A stretch of 64,000 nt of DNA, from contig NZ_CP026003.1 of NCBI RefSeq assembly GCF_003086795.1, positions 514,493 to 578,492 of the forward strand, written 5' to 3'. Origin of the DNA: Stenotrophomonas sp. SAU14A_NAIMI4_5 (GTDB taxonomy: Bacteria > Pseudomonadota > Gammaproteobacteria > Xanthomonadales > Xanthomonadaceae). The translations under genes were made by a program, and so were the position numbers. The notes beneath the pieces were generated by a model. It saw only the letters and a program-made list of their open reading frames with translations, was not told the origin of the DNA and did no database searches. Positions 34,231 to 43,295 of this stretch are shown in pieces. Within the stretch, counting starts at the first letter, position 1; each line of letters begins with the position of its first letter.

Positions 34231-35649
34231 TCACCCCCCGGAAGGCGCCCCGGCATCATGGTCAGCCGGCAGCGCAATCGGCGTTGCCGCGCAGATGCTG
34301 CGCAGGGCCTGCTTCAACCCTTCCTCCATGGTCGGGTGGTAGAACGGCAGCTCCAGCAACCGGCTCGCGGTGCAGCCCGTCTCAATCGCCCACGCCAGCA
34401 GGTGGGCCAGGTGCTCGCCTGCAGGCGCCACCAGGTCTGCACCAATCAGCTTGCCCTCCGGTGCCGCCGCATACAGGGTCAGGGTGCCCTCGTTGATGCC
34501 CTCCACCCGTGCCCGGCCTTGGTCGTCAAAATCGGAGGTTCCCGTTACGGCGCCTTCTTCTTCAGACTGGCCGATGCTGGCAACCGGCGGATCGGTAAAG
34601 GTGATGCTCAGCGGCACGTGGCGTTTTACCGTGATCTTGGCTGGCATCGCCGCGGCGTTGCGTCCGGCAATGGCACCATCGCTCGATGCCTCATGCAGCA
34701 GGGGCAGGTCGGCGGCAGCGTCGCCCGCCAGGAACACCGCGCTGTCACCGCAGCGCATCGTCTCGCGGTCGTGGCAGGGCACGCCGTGTTTGTCCAACGC
34801 CAGTTGTGCCTTGTCCAGGGCCAGGTCGTCCAGGTTGGGCGGACGGCCCAGTGCGGCAACGACGTAGTCCACCTGCACGCTGCCATCGGCCTGGTCTTTG
34901 CTGCTCCAGCGCACCTTCACGCCCTCATCGGACCGTTCGGGATGCACGTCCACGCCGAGGTGGACCGCCATATCGCGCTTCAGCACGGCCAGCAGTGCAT
35001 CGTGCACGCGCGGGCAACGCACCTTGGCCAGCGTCGTCTCCTTGCCCAGCAGCGTGACCTGCACGCCCAGCCGGGCCAGGGCCTGGGCAAATTCCAGCCC
35101 CAGTGAGCCGGTGCCCACTACCGCTACGCGCTTGGGGAGCTGCTTCAGTTCGAACAGGCTTTCGTTGGTCAGCACGCGCTCGCCCAGTGCTTCAAAGGGC
35201 GGTGGCAGGGCAGGCGCGGAACCAGTGGCAATGACAATGGCGCGTGCCTCGATGCGTCGGCCGTCCTCCAGTTCCAGCGTGGTCGGCCCGGCAAACCGCG
35301 CACGACCGGTCAGCCGCGTGGCAGGGTCGAGCTTGTCGATCTGCTTGCGGGTCAGCGCTGCAAAGCGATCGCGCTCCTCGCGCACGCGGCGCATCACCGC
35401 CGCGTCATCAATGGTCATGCCGTCCACGTGGATGCCGAACAGGTCTGAACGGCGCACGCGCTCGGCCTGCTTGGCGGCTGCCAGCAACAGCTTGGAGGGC
35501 ATGCAACCGACGTTGGCGCAGGTGGTGCCGCTGAAGTGCGGATCGATCAGCAACGTGGACGCGCCATTACGGCGCGCGGCCCGCTCTGCTGCCAAGCCAG
35601 CCGTGCCGGCGCCGATCACCGCCACATCACAGTGCAGGGGCGTGCTCAT
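34231..35649 (-). CDS. Dihydrolipoamide-dehydrogenase-like flavoprotein (class I pyridine nucleotide-disulfide oxidoreductase)
   Basis: A 472-residue FAD enzyme. It has the FAD GxGxxG motif (VAVIGAGTAGLAAERAARR), the redox disulfide TTCANVGCMPSK, the NAD-binding VAVVGTGSLGLEFAQALARLG, the second FAD motif AVFLAGDAA, and the C-terminal His-Glu pair in YHPTMEEGLKQAL. The start MSTPLHCDV overlaps the stop of the upstream dehydrogenase gene by four bases, so they are cotranslated. No E1/E2 genes lie nearby; it may serve a different acceptor (soluble quinone or pyridine nucleotide transfer). Its 3' end is duplicated at 25612. Confidence 0.9.
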   Translation of the reverse strand: MSTPLHCDVAVIGAGTAGLAAERAARRNGASTLLIDPHFSGTTCANVGCMPSKLLLAAAKQAERVRRSDLFGIHVDGMTIDDAAVMRRVREERDRFAALTRKQIDKLDPATRLTGRARFAGPTTLELEDGRRIEARAIVIATGSAPALPPPFEALGERVLTNESLFELKQLPKRVAVVGTGSLGLEFAQALARLGVQVTLLGKETTLAKVRCPRVHDALLAVLKRDMAVHLGVDVHPERSDEGVKVRWSSKDQADGSVQVDYVVAALGRPPNLDDLALDKAQLALDKHGVPCHDRETMRCGDSAVFLAGDAAADLPLLHEASSDGAIAGRNAAAMPAKITVKRHVPLSITFTDPPVASIGQSEEEGAVTGTSDFDDQGRARVEGINEGTLTLYAAAPEGKLIGADLVAPAGEHLAHLLAWAIETGCTASRLLELPFYHPTMEEGLKQALRSICAATPIALPADHDAGAPSGG

Positions 35650-37031
35650 GGGGCCGCCGGCAGGGTGATGGATTTGACGTTGACGAATTCCTTCAAGCCC
35701 TCGGGGCCATGCTCGCGGCCGTAGCCGGAGGCCTTCACGCCGCCAAAGGGCAGGGCGGGGCTGGCCACGTTGAAGGTGTTGATGCACACCATGCCGGTAT
35801 CGAAGTAGGTGGTCGCCAGCTCGCGGGCGCGCTTCACATCGCGGCTGAAGATGCCGCCGCCCAGGCCGTAGCGGCTGTCGTTGGCGATGCGCAGGGCGTC
35901 ATCATCGTCCTTGGCCTTGATGATGGCTGCGGCGGGGCCGAACAGCTCGTCCTCATAGGCAACCTGGCCCGGGGTAACGTCGGCCAGCACCGTAGCCGGG
36001 TAGAAAGCGCCGGTGCGGTCAGGGATCTCGCCGCCGACCACCAGGCGGGCGCCCTGGGCCACGCTCTTGCTGACCTGCTCGTGCAGGGTGTCACGCTGGG
36101 CCTTGGACACCATTGGGCCCAGCTGGGTGTTCGCATCGTTGGGATCGCCCATGCGGATCGCTGCAAACTGCTTTGCATACGCCTCGACGAAGGCGTCGTA
36201 GTTCTTTTCGGTCACGATGAAGCGCTTGGCATTGACGCAGGTCTGGCCGTTGTTGAACAGGCGACCCTTGACGCAGGTCTTTACTGCCAGCTCCAGATCG
36301 GCGTCGTCCAGCACGAGGTAGGCATCGTTGGAGCCAAGTTCGAGCATGGTCTTCTTCAGTGCCTTGCCGGCCTTTTCGGCCACGGTGCGCCCTGCCTTTT
36401 CGCTGCCGGTGAGGGTGACCGCGCGCACCAGGTCGTGATCGATGATGGCATCGGACTGCTCGTGGCTGATCAGCAGCACGCCGAACAGACCCTTCGGCAG
36501 GCCGGCCTCCTCGTACAGGTCGCGCAGGAACAGGCCGCTGCCGGTGCAGCTTTCGGCGTGCTTCAGCAGGACGCCGTTACCGGCCATCAGGCTGGCGATG
36601 GAATAGCGCACGGCCTGGTAGGCCGGGAAGTTCCACGGCTGGATGCCGTACACCACGCCGATGGGCTGGTGGGTGACGATGCCGGTGCCATTGGCCGAGG
36701 GGCGCTCTTCATCGGCGAGCACCTTCGGGCCCTGCTCGGCGGTGTACTTGCAGATGGCCGCGCACAGGTCCACTTCGTCGCGGCTGTCACCGATCAACTT
36801 GCCGACCTCGTTGGTCATCAGCTGCGCGAAGGCTTCCTTCTTCTCTTCCAGCGTGCGGGCGATGGCGGAAATCACTTCAGCACGCTCTTCCAGGCTGCGC
36901 AGGCGCCACTGCAGGAACGCTTCGTGGCAGGCCTTTACGGTGTCTTCCGCCTCGGCGTCGGACATGTACGCGTAGGTGTGCAGCACCTGTTCGGTCAGCG
37001 GGTTGATCGTCTTGATCGGGTGGTCGCTCAT
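35646..37031 (-). CDS. NAD(P)-dependent succinate-semialdehyde-type aldehyde dehydrogenase
   Basis: A 461-residue ALDH. The catalytic Cys lies in NNGQTCVNAKRFIV, the general-base Glu in LELGSNDAYLVLDDAD, the cofactor loop in TLTGSEKAGRTVAEKAG, and the oxyanion region in WNFPAYQAVRYSIASL. The short form and sequence match the Sad/GabD-like succinate-semialdehyde dehydrogenases. It lies 42 bases after the MBL-like gene and overlaps the next gene, forming a three-gene operon. Confidence 0.9.
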   Translation of the reverse strand: MSDHPIKTINPLTEQVLHTYAYMSDAEAEDTVKACHEAFLQWRLRSLEERAEVISAIARTLEEKKEAFAQLMTNEVGKLIGDSRDEVDLCAAICKYTAEQGPKVLADEERPSANGTGIVTHQPIGVVYGIQPWNFPAYQAVRYSIASLMAGNGVLLKHAESCTGSGLFLRDLYEEAGLPKGLFGVLLISHEQSDAIIDHDLVRAVTLTGSEKAGRTVAEKAGKALKKTMLELGSNDAYLVLDDADLELAVKTCVKGRLFNNGQTCVNAKRFIVTEKNYDAFVEAYAKQFAAIRMGDPNDANTQLGPMVSKAQRDTLHEQVSKSVAQGARLVVGGEIPDRTGAFYPATVLADVTPGQVAYEDELFGPAAAIIKAKDDDDALRIANDSRYGLGGGIFSRDVKRARELATTYFDTGMVCINTFNVASPALPFGGVKASGYGREHGPEGLKEFVNVKSITLPAAP

Positions 37032-37073
37032 GGGGGGAGGTTTCCTTGGGGGGAGAGAATGGAAGGGGCGGTT

Positions 37074-37835
37074 TCAGCCGTAGCGGCGACGATGACGACG
37101 CAACTTGCCCTGCACGTTGTGCAAGGCCTTGAGCACTTCATCGCGCCAGCCATCGGCCGGCAGTTCGCGAACGGCCGAATGGGCGGCGCAGACAAAGGGG
37201 GTGCCGGCCCAGCGCTCGGCCAATGCGAGCGCCCAGCGCTCGAATGCGTCTGCAGCACCGGCGCGGGGCTGCAGCGCACGCGACAGCGTGGGGTGGAACT
37301 TCAAACCGGACTGCGGCAGCCACTTGCCAAGGGCGCCTGGTGCGGCCAGCACGCTGAGGGTGTCGTCAACATGGACGATCCCGCTGCGGCGGTGACGCAC
37401 CAGGACCGAGCTGGCGTGCACGTTGTCGTCGGCCGGTACCAGTTCCACGCCGGCGGGCACGGTGAAATCCAGGTCATCGGCGAAGTCGGCCTGGGTCTCC
37501 ACGTCTTCGATCACGTGCGGGTCCCACGGCAGGTGCGGTGCCTGTTGCAGATGACGACGCGTGCCGATCAGGCGCGCGGCGGGCAGCAGCTGGTGCAGGG
37601 GCTCGCAGTGCAGGGTGTGGAACGGATGCACGTTGATGATGGCGTCCACCAGCGTGCCGCCGGCGGTCAGGCCCAGCAGGGCCTGGCGGTGGGTCTCGTT
37701 GGGGGTGTAGCTGTCCAGGACGAGGAAGCGGCCGTTGGTACGACGCACGACGGAAAGCTGCGTGCCTACGTCGAGCAGGCCGGCCACCTTGAAGGTGCCG
37801 CGCAGGTTCCAGAAATCATTGGCGAGTTGCTGCAT
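37074..37835 (-). CDS. Metallo-beta-lactamase-fold-like protein, first gene of the operon
   Basis: A 253-residue soluble protein. The order VDAIINVHPFHTLHCEPLHQLLP, then a GTRRH turn, HVHASS-like segment DDNVHASSVLVRHRRSGIVHVDDTLSVL and C-terminal FVCAAHSAV recalls the His/Asp layout of the metallo-beta-lactamase fold, although the classic HxHxDH motif is replaced by HPFHTLH. I infer a degenerate or divergent member. Start MQQLANDFWN; the longer frame upstream is Pro/Arg-rich and implausible. It heads a transcript with the semialdehyde dehydrogenase and the flavoprotein. Confidence 0.6.
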   Translation of the reverse strand: MQQLANDFWNLRGTFKVAGLLDVGTQLSVVRRTNGRFLVLDSYTPNETHRQALLGLTAGGTLVDAIINVHPFHTLHCEPLHQLLPAARLIGTRRHLQQAPHLPWDPHVIEDVETQADFADDLDFTVPAGVELVPADDNVHASSVLVRHRRSGIVHVDDTLSVLAAPGALGKWLPQSGLKFHPTLSRALQPRAGAADAFERWALALAERWAGTPFVCAAHSAVRELPADGWRDEVLKALHNVQGKLRRHRRRYG

Positions 37836-38116
37836 CGGGATCAGAGGGCGCGGCTGCGGTGGCCGTCGCGGGCGGTTGGCTGGGGGCTTCTGATCCTGCG
37901 CAGGCCGCGATTCCAACGGTGTGAACGCGGGTGATGGGCACGTCAGGGTTGCAAGGGCAGCAGCCACGCACGCGTGGGCGGACGCCACGCCCCCCAGCTG
38001 CTACCATTGCCCAGCTACCCAGCCAGCCCACCCCGCGCAGACAGTTGCGGGGCGGGCCGTCGCAGAACGGCCCAGCGAGCCAGGACACCCTCCCGTGCCC
38101 TTTCAAGGATGCTCGC

Positions 38117-39259
38117 ATGACCCGTCTTTCCGTTTTCCGCTCGGCCGCCCTGGCCGTTGCCATCTCGCTCAGCGTCGGCGCCCCGGCGGCATTTGCCGAT
38201 AACGCGACCGCTGCTACCGCGGCCAGCACCTCGGTGCAGCGCCAGGCCATCGCCCAGGGCCTGTACGAGCTGGCCTACAGCCCCACCCAGAACGCCGTGT
38301 TCGTGGCCTCGTCCGGTGGCTTCGGCGACAACGCCGGCCCGGCCCAGGTGTTGCGCCTGGACCCTGCCACGCTGGCCGTGCAGACCCGCATTCCGTTGGA
38401 GCGCAAGGGCTTCGGCGTGGTGCTGGATGACGCGCACAACCGCCTGTACGTCGGCAACACCGTGGACACCTCGGTGACCGTGGTCGACACCGCGAACAAC
38501 AAGGCCATCGGCATCGTGCAGCTGATGGAAAAGAAGGTGGGCAAGGACGGCAAGGCCGGCTATACCCATGACCTGCGTGAGCTGGTGGTCGACAGCGCCG
38601 CCAACCGTCTGTACGTCACCGGCCATTCCGGCGAGGGCAGCGTGCTGTTCGTGGTGGATACCACCACGCTGAAGCTGATCGACACCATCCCTGGCCTGGG
38701 CAAGGCCAAGGCGCCGGGCCTGGCGCTGGATGCGGCCAACAAGCGCGTCTACACCAGCAACCTGCTGGCCGACCTGGTGGTGGTGGGCACCGATTCGAAG
38801 AAGGTGGTGGCCCAGCACAAGATCGCCGCCGAGCAGCCGATGAACATCGCGCTGGACCCGGGCGGCAAGCGCCTGTTCGTGACCGACCAGGGCTCGGAGA
38901 TGATCCGCAACTACGTGACCAAGAGCAGCGAGGGCTTCGTCAGCAAGCATCCGGGCCAGCGCGTGCTGGTGCTCGACCGCAGCACCGGCAAGGAACTGGC
39001 GAGCATCCCCACCGATGCCGGCCCGCTGGGCATCCTGCTGGATGCACCGCGCAAGCGCCTGTACGTGACCAACCGCGAAGGCGGCACGGTGACCGCGTAT
39101 GACAGCGCCAGCTACAAGAAGGTGGCCACTTATGCGGTGCCGACCCACCCGAACAGCCTGGCCCTGGATGCGAAGAACAACGTGCTGTTCGTGAGCATCA
39201 AGAACGGCGAGAAGGATGCCAAGGGCTCGGAAGAGAGCGTGGCGCGCATCCAGCTGTGA
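38117..39259 (+). CDS. YncE-family periplasmic beta-propeller protein
   Basis: A 380-residue protein with a Sec signal peptide (about 1-27, ending AAFADN). The mature part is built of repeated strands of the type DDAHNRLYVGNTVDTSVTVVD and LDAPRKRLYVTNREGGTVTAYD, seven or so blades in all, as in YncE. YncE-like proteins are periplasmic propellers, sometimes iron-regulated and able to bind DNA. AAGGAT precedes the ATG. A GTAG palindrome and a terminator follow. Confidence 0.88.
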   Translation: MTRLSVFRSAALAVAISLSVGAPAAFADNATAATAASTSVQRQAIAQGLYELAYSPTQNAVFVASSGGFGDNAGPAQVLRLDPATLAVQTRIPLERKGFGVVLDDAHNRLYVGNTVDTSVTVVDTANNKAIGIVQLMEKKVGKDGKAGYTHDLRELVVDSAANRLYVTGHSGEGSVLFVVDTTTLKLIDTIPGLGKAKAPGLALDAANKRVYTSNLLADLVVVGTDSKKVVAQHKIAAEQPMNIALDPGGKRLFVTDQGSEMIRNYVTKSSEGFVSKHPGQRVLVLDRSTGKELASIPTDAGPLGILLDAPRKRLYVTNREGGTVTAYDSASYKKVATYAVPTHPNSLALDAKNNVLFVSIKNGEKDAKGSEESVARIQL

Positions 39260-39267
39260 TGTGACCG

Positions 39268-39290
39268 GTAGCGCCGGGCCATGCCCGGCG
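39268..39290. repeat. SMAG/REP monomer, GTAGCGCCGGGCCATGCCCGGCG type
   Basis: A single GTAG-led palindrome eight bases after the YncE-family stop, same subfamily as the dimer at 4082. Confidence 0.8.
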
Positions 39291-39305
39291 GATTTCCGGA
39301 TGAGA

Positions 39306-39335
39306 AGGCAGGGTGCAGACCCTGCCTTTTTTTTT
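39306..39335 (+). terminator. Rho-independent terminator of the YncE-family gene
   Basis: AGGCAGGGT, loop GCAG, ACCCTGCCT, followed by nine or ten T. Confidence 0.92.
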
Positions 39336-39530
39336 GTCCGGCCGGCCCGCTGCCGCGTCCAACTGCGCTGAACAGGGCGGGGCGGGTGGTCGACCTGGAA
39401 TGCGAGCTGCCGCCGGTGGCAAAGGACGAGCGCCCACTGGCTGCGGGATGCTGACCCGGGTGCGCATCCCGCAGCGCTGATGCTACTGTGCGGCCATCGC
39501 AACCTCACCATGACGGATATGGGGTACTGG

Positions 39531-40016
39531 ATGGACAAGGAACGGTCTCTTCCCGCGATGGCGCGCGGCCTGCGTATCAGCGTGGTCCTGGCTGCCGCGC
39601 TGGTCCTGCCAGGATGTGGCCCGGTGCTGCAGTTCATCGACTGCCACCACCTCTACCCCTATCTGAGCCACACCGAGCGCAGGGAGGACGTGCTGCGCTG
39701 GGCCGACCAGTATGTGCTGGGCCATCCGTCCAGCGAATTCCGGCGTGGCATCGGCAAGTGGGGCGGCCCGGGCAGAAACTCGCTGCGGGGCCTGCCTTCG
39801 TTGCCAAAGGATCTTTGGGGCAACGAAATACGCTTGGTGGCGGAGGGGCCCGACGGGATTTCGATCATCTTCATTGGCAGGGGTTCCTACCAGGGCCTGT
39901 GGATCAGTCGCGACCCGATGCCGGGTGCCGTGGAGTCGGTGCCGGGCTTGTCGGAGCAGTTCACACAATCCATGTACGCGGGACGCGTGGCGGTGCAGTG
40001 TTACCAGGAGCGCTGA
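39531..40016 (+). CDS. Predicted lipoprotein of unknown function
   Basis: A 161-residue protein with an N-terminal hydrophobic segment ending in a lipobox (LVLPGC, Cys about residue 33). Mature part: HTERREDVLRWADQYVLGHP, then GISIIFIGRGSYQGLWISRDP. No family recognised. Several in-frame ATGs occur (39510, 39519, 39531, 39558); I chose MDKERSLPAMARGLR, but the signal peptide could equally begin at MARGLRISVV. Confidence 0.6.
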   Translation: MDKERSLPAMARGLRISVVLAAALVLPGCGPVLQFIDCHHLYPYLSHTERREDVLRWADQYVLGHPSSEFRRGIGKWGGPGRNSLRGLPSLPKDLWGNEIRLVAEGPDGISIIFIGRGSYQGLWISRDPMPGAVESVPGLSEQFTQSMYAGRVAVQCYQER

Positions 40017-40127
40017 CGGCGCAGGCGTGCGGCGTGCACGCGGTGTCACGGCCGGGGCCGATTCCCTCACGGCAGCTATCGGTGGCCCTGCCTAGCGTAG
40101 GTACCTCCTTCCCCCACAGGAGCTGCC

Positions 40128-40940
40128 ATGACTGCCTCTTCCATCCGTCTGCACGTTGAAGACACCGGCGGTACCGGCCGCCCGGTCATCCTCATCCATG
40201 GCTGGCCGCTGTCGGCCGAAGCATGGAAGGCCCAGGTGCCGATCCTGCGTGATGCCGGCTACCGGGTGATCAGCTACGACCGGCGCGGGTTCGGCCGCTC
40301 GGAAAAGCCGTCGTCCGGCTATGACTACGACACCCTGGCCGCCGATCTGGCCGCGGTGATCGAAGAGCGCGACCTGAAGGACGTGACCCTGGTTGGTTTC
40401 TCGATGGGCGGTGGCGAAGTGGCGCGCTACGTGGCCAACCATGGCGAGGGCCGCCTGCACAGCGTGGTGTTCGCGGCCGCCGTGCCGCCGTATCTGCTGC
40501 AGAGCCTGGATAACCCCGAAGGCCCGCTTACCCAGGACAAGGCCGACGAGATGCGCGGCGGCCTGGAAAAGGACCGCGAAACGTTCTTCGATGGCTTCAC
40601 CCGAGATTTCTTCAGCGCCAACGGCAAGCTGATGGTGACCGAGGACGAGCGCCAGGCAGCCATCGCGCTGTGCCACCAGTCCGACCAGACCGCCGCGCTG
40701 GGCTGCATGAAGGCCTTTGCCACGACGGATTTCCGCGGTGACCTGAAGAAGGTGAGCGTGCCGACCCTGGTGCTGCATGGCGACAGCGATGCCATCGTGC
40801 CGTTCGAAGGCTCGGGTGAGCGCACCCATCGCGCGGTAGCCGGCAGCGAGGTGGTGACCCTGAAGGGCGCGCCGCATGGCTGCAACACCAGCCACGCCGA
40901 TGACTTCAACCTGGCGCTGCTGAACTTCCTGAAGAAGTGA
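40128..40940 (+). CDS. Alpha/beta hydrolase, non-heme chloroperoxidase/esterase type
   Basis: A 270-residue soluble hydrolase close to cofactor-free haloperoxidases. The oxyanion HGWPLS, nucleophile elbow VGFSMGGGEVARY (Ser), acid LHGDSDAIVPFEGS (Asp) and base GAPHGCNTSHADDFN (His) are all present. Such enzymes hydrolyse esters and make peracids; the natural substrate is not evident. AGGAG precedes the ATG. A small basic gene follows within about 25 bases. Confidence 0.9.
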   Translation: MTASSIRLHVEDTGGTGRPVILIHGWPLSAEAWKAQVPILRDAGYRVISYDRRGFGRSEKPSSGYDYDTLAADLAAVIEERDLKDVTLVGFSMGGGEVARYVANHGEGRLHSVVFAAAVPPYLLQSLDNPEGPLTQDKADEMRGGLEKDRETFFDGFTRDFFSANGKLMVTEDERQAAIALCHQSDQTAALGCMKAFATTDFRGDLKKVSVPTLVLHGDSDAIVPFEGSGERTHRAVAGSEVVTLKGAPHGCNTSHADDFNLALLNFLKK

Positions 40941-40963
40941 GCCGGCACGGGCATACTGCCGCC

Positions 40964-41134
40964 ATGGCCACCGTACGCACGCCCCCGTGGAAGAAGCCCA
41001 ACCCGAAGGGGCAGAAGAAGCAGCCGCTCTCGGATGCGCAGAAGGCCGCCGCGCGGCAACGCGCGGAGGAGAACGGGCGGCGCTACCCGAACCTGGTCGA
41101 CAACATGTGGGCGGCGAAACTGCCGCGCGGCTGA
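40964..41134 (+). CDS. Small basic conserved protein
   Basis: A 56-residue Lys/Arg/Pro-rich protein (TVRTPPWKKPNPKGQKKQPL, then a helix DAQKAAARQRAEENGRRYPN). It probably shares a transcript with the hydrolase. An alternative GTG start overlapping the hydrolase stop would add nine residues. Function unknown; the composition suggests nucleic-acid contact (inference). Confidence 0.6.
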   Translation: MATVRTPPWKKPNPKGQKKQPLSDAQKAAARQRAEENGRRYPNLVDNMWAAKLPRG

Positions 41135-41138
41135 GCCA

Positions 41139-41858
41139 TCACTCAGCCGCGTGCGGTGCCGCCATGGGGTGCCAATCGGCTTCTCGCCAAGGCGCCACCG
41201 TGCGTTCGTGCAGGCGGATCAACGCCGGTGGCAGCGGCATGCAGTCCTGCAGGGCGTCGCGCAGTGCGCGTGCGTCCACCGGTTGCGCGGTGGCGATCTG
41301 CAGCACTGGCCCGCGCCGTCGCACCTGCACTGGCAGTACGTCATTTACCTCGGTCATGCCCGCCATGCGCGCCACCCGGTAGCGCATGACGATGGGCCGT
41401 GCGGTCTGCTGCAGCACCGGTGCCCACGCCTGCAGCAGCGCGTCCTGCTGGTCGGCCGGTACCTGCACGTCGATGATGGTGGACGGGTAGCCGCGCAGGC
41501 TTTCCACGATGACCTGGAAACGCGCGCCGTTGGGCATCAGCAGTATGCAGGCGGCCACGCTGCCGATGAGCACCACGGCGGCAACAGCGGCCCAGCTGCG
41601 CGGAATCCTGGGCTGCAGCGTGATGCTGCGCAGGTTGGGGCGGCGCTTGCGCAGGCGCCGGTAGCGGCGCTGCGCCGCGGGACTGGGCAACAGGCTGTGC
41701 TCGGGCAGCGGCACTTCGCGCGGCGGTAGACGCGAAAGCCCCCTGTTGATGGCGCGGGCGACCAGCCAGCCCACACCTGCAGCCACCAGCAGTGGCAGAA
41801 CAAGGCGCACGAACAGGTACAGATCCAGCACTGGCGGCACTCCTGTGCACGTTTCCAT
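41139..41858 (-). CDS. Membrane protein of unknown function with two N-terminal spans
   Basis: A 239-residue protein. Hydrophobic segments lie at about 10-35 (LYLFVRLVLPLLVAAGVGWL) and 88-106 (AAVAAVVLIGSVAACILLM), with a basic loop between (RRYRRLRKRRP). The C-terminal 130 residues should be periplasmic. No family recognised. Start METCTG chosen; an ATG seven codons upstream exists. It is tail-to-tail with the small basic gene. Confidence 0.6.
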   Translation of the reverse strand: METCTGVPPVLDLYLFVRLVLPLLVAAGVGWLVARAINRGLSRLPPREVPLPEHSLLPSPAAQRRYRRLRKRRPNLRSITLQPRIPRSWAAVAAVVLIGSVAACILLMPNGARFQVIVESLRGYPSTIIDVQVPADQQDALLQAWAPVLQQTARPIVMRYRVARMAGMTEVNDVLPVQVRRRGPVLQIATAQPVDARALRDALQDCMPLPPALIRLHERTVAPWREADWHPMAAPHAAE

Positions 41859-41960
41859 GGGCCGCTCATGATCGCGCATCCACCCGGCGATGTCGCATCT
41901 GCCAGCCGACAGCGCGGCGACGCCTCGCTAGGATGCGCAACCTTTGCCGGGATGCACTGC

Positions 41961-42617
41961 ATGACGCCCACGACCGCCCGCCTCCGGCGCTTCTTTGGCG
42001 CGGGACTGATGCTGTTCCTGCTGCACGTTCTGGCGCTGGCATCGGTGGCGCTGGCGGTGGGCTACTTCCACCACCGCCTGGACCTGCTGCTGGAGCCCAT
42101 CGAAGTGCCGCTGCTGCTGTCCTGTGGTGGCGGCGACCCGATGGCGCGCATGCAGGTGGCCGAGCATCTGCTGGCCCGCGCCGGTGCGCTGGATGACTGG
42201 CAGCCGGTGTGCTGGGTGGTGGTGAGTGCGCTGCTGTGCGCGCTGCTGGGCACGGTGGTTGTCAGCCTGCATTGGCTGCAGCAGGTGCAGGACCTGCATC
42301 GGCGCAGTGTCTGGGGGCTGCTGGGCCTGCATCTGCTGGCCAGTGCGCTGGCCGTGCTGCTGCTGGGGCTGTATGAGCAGGTGTGGAGGGGGCTGGTCAA
42401 CGTGCTGCCGACGGTGTGCATGGCCGAGCCAACGGTGCAGGAGGCGACGGCGATGCTGCCCGCGTACCGCACGCTGCCGCAGATGCTGTCCGATGCCGGC
42501 CTGCTGGTACCACAGGTGCCGGATGCACTGGCCATCGTGCTGTGTGGTGTGCTGCTGGCCGCGACGGTGATCGGCGTGTGGTTGTGGCGCGCGCTGCCGA
42601 TGCCTGCGCCGGAGTAA
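41961..42617 (+). CDS. Four-span membrane protein of unknown function
   Basis: A 218-residue protein with hydrophobic segments near residues 12-35, 82-104, 120-142 and 188-212. A polar periplasmic loop between spans one and two contains CGGGDPMARMQVAEHLL. No family recognised. The ATG giving MTPTTARLRRFFG is chosen; an ATG three codons upstream is possible. Divergent from the preceding membrane-protein gene. Confidence 0.6.
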   Translation: MTPTTARLRRFFGAGLMLFLLHVLALASVALAVGYFHHRLDLLLEPIEVPLLLSCGGGDPMARMQVAEHLLARAGALDDWQPVCWVVVSALLCALLGTVVVSLHWLQQVQDLHRRSVWGLLGLHLLASALAVLLLGLYEQVWRGLVNVLPTVCMAEPTVQEATAMLPAYRTLPQMLSDAGLLVPQVPDALAIVLCGVLLAATVIGVWLWRALPMPAPE

Positions 42618-42668
42618 GCACATGCGTGGGCGCTGGCGTAAGTGGCCCGCGTGCGTCACGCTATGCCG

Positions 42669-43214
42669 ATGGAAAAGGATATTTCATTCGTACGGGCCAG
42701 CAGGTTCCTGAGCCTGGTACTGCGGCATGAACCGCAGAAGATCGGCCTGCCGCTGGATGCGCAGGGATGGGCCGGCATCGATGACCTGCTGGCGCGGTTG
42801 CCCGCGCATGGTGTGCGGCTGGACCGCGATGGTCTGCAGCAGTTGGTGCGCGACAACGACAAGCAGCGCTTTGCGATCAGCGATGACGGCCAGCGTATCC
42901 GCGCCAGCCAGGGCCACTCGATCAAGGTGGACCTTGGCCTGGCGGCGCTTGAGCCGCCGCCGTGGCTGTACCACGGCACCGTGCCGCGCTTCCTCGAAGC
43001 GATTGCCAGCGAGGGCCTGCGCCCGGGTGAGCGCCAACATGTGCACTTGTCGCCGGACCGCGCCACCGCCTTCCAGGTGGGCTCGCGCCGCGGTACGCCG
43101 GTGATCCTCAGCGTGGATGCGGGGCGCATGCATGCCGATGGCCACAGCTTCTACCAGTCGGCCAACGGTGTGTGGCTGACCGCGCACGTGCCGCCGCGTT
43201 ACATAGCGGGTTGA
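42669..43214 (+). CDS. kptA: RNA 2'-phosphotransferase, Tpt1/KptA family
   Basis: A 181-residue enzyme matching E. coli KptA in length. It removes an internal 2'-phosphate from RNA using NAD+, giving ADP-ribose 1'',2''-cyclic phosphate. Conserved features: [20 protein letters not shown] at the start, [18 protein letters not shown] (NAD pocket), HVHLSPD, and the late Ser/Arg region [16 protein letters not shown]. Bacteria with KptA lack fungal-type tRNA splicing, so its natural substrate is open. The start could also be the ATG two codons earlier. Confidence 0.92.
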   Translation: MEKDISFVRASRFLSLVLRHEPQKIGLPLDAQGWAGIDDLLARLPAHGVRLDRDGLQQLVRDNDKQRFAISDDGQRIRASQGHSIKVDLGLAALEPPPWLYHGTVPRFLEAIASEGLRPGERQHVHLSPDRATAFQVGSRRGTPVILSVDAGRMHADGHSFYQSANGVWLTAHVPPRYIAG

Positions 43215-43295
43215 AGCAGCGCTGGTCGAGGCGACTGGCTGCACCGTGCCGCGCGCAGGTAGAGTGGCCGTTCCTGCCGGAACAAGGATCTGCCG

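Noticed and set aside
25612..34283. attL/attR pair of an integrated element
   Set aside because: A duplicated gene 3' end can mark integration, but the repeats are imperfect, fused inside another gene, and no integrase or excisionase is present; recombination between genes explains it.
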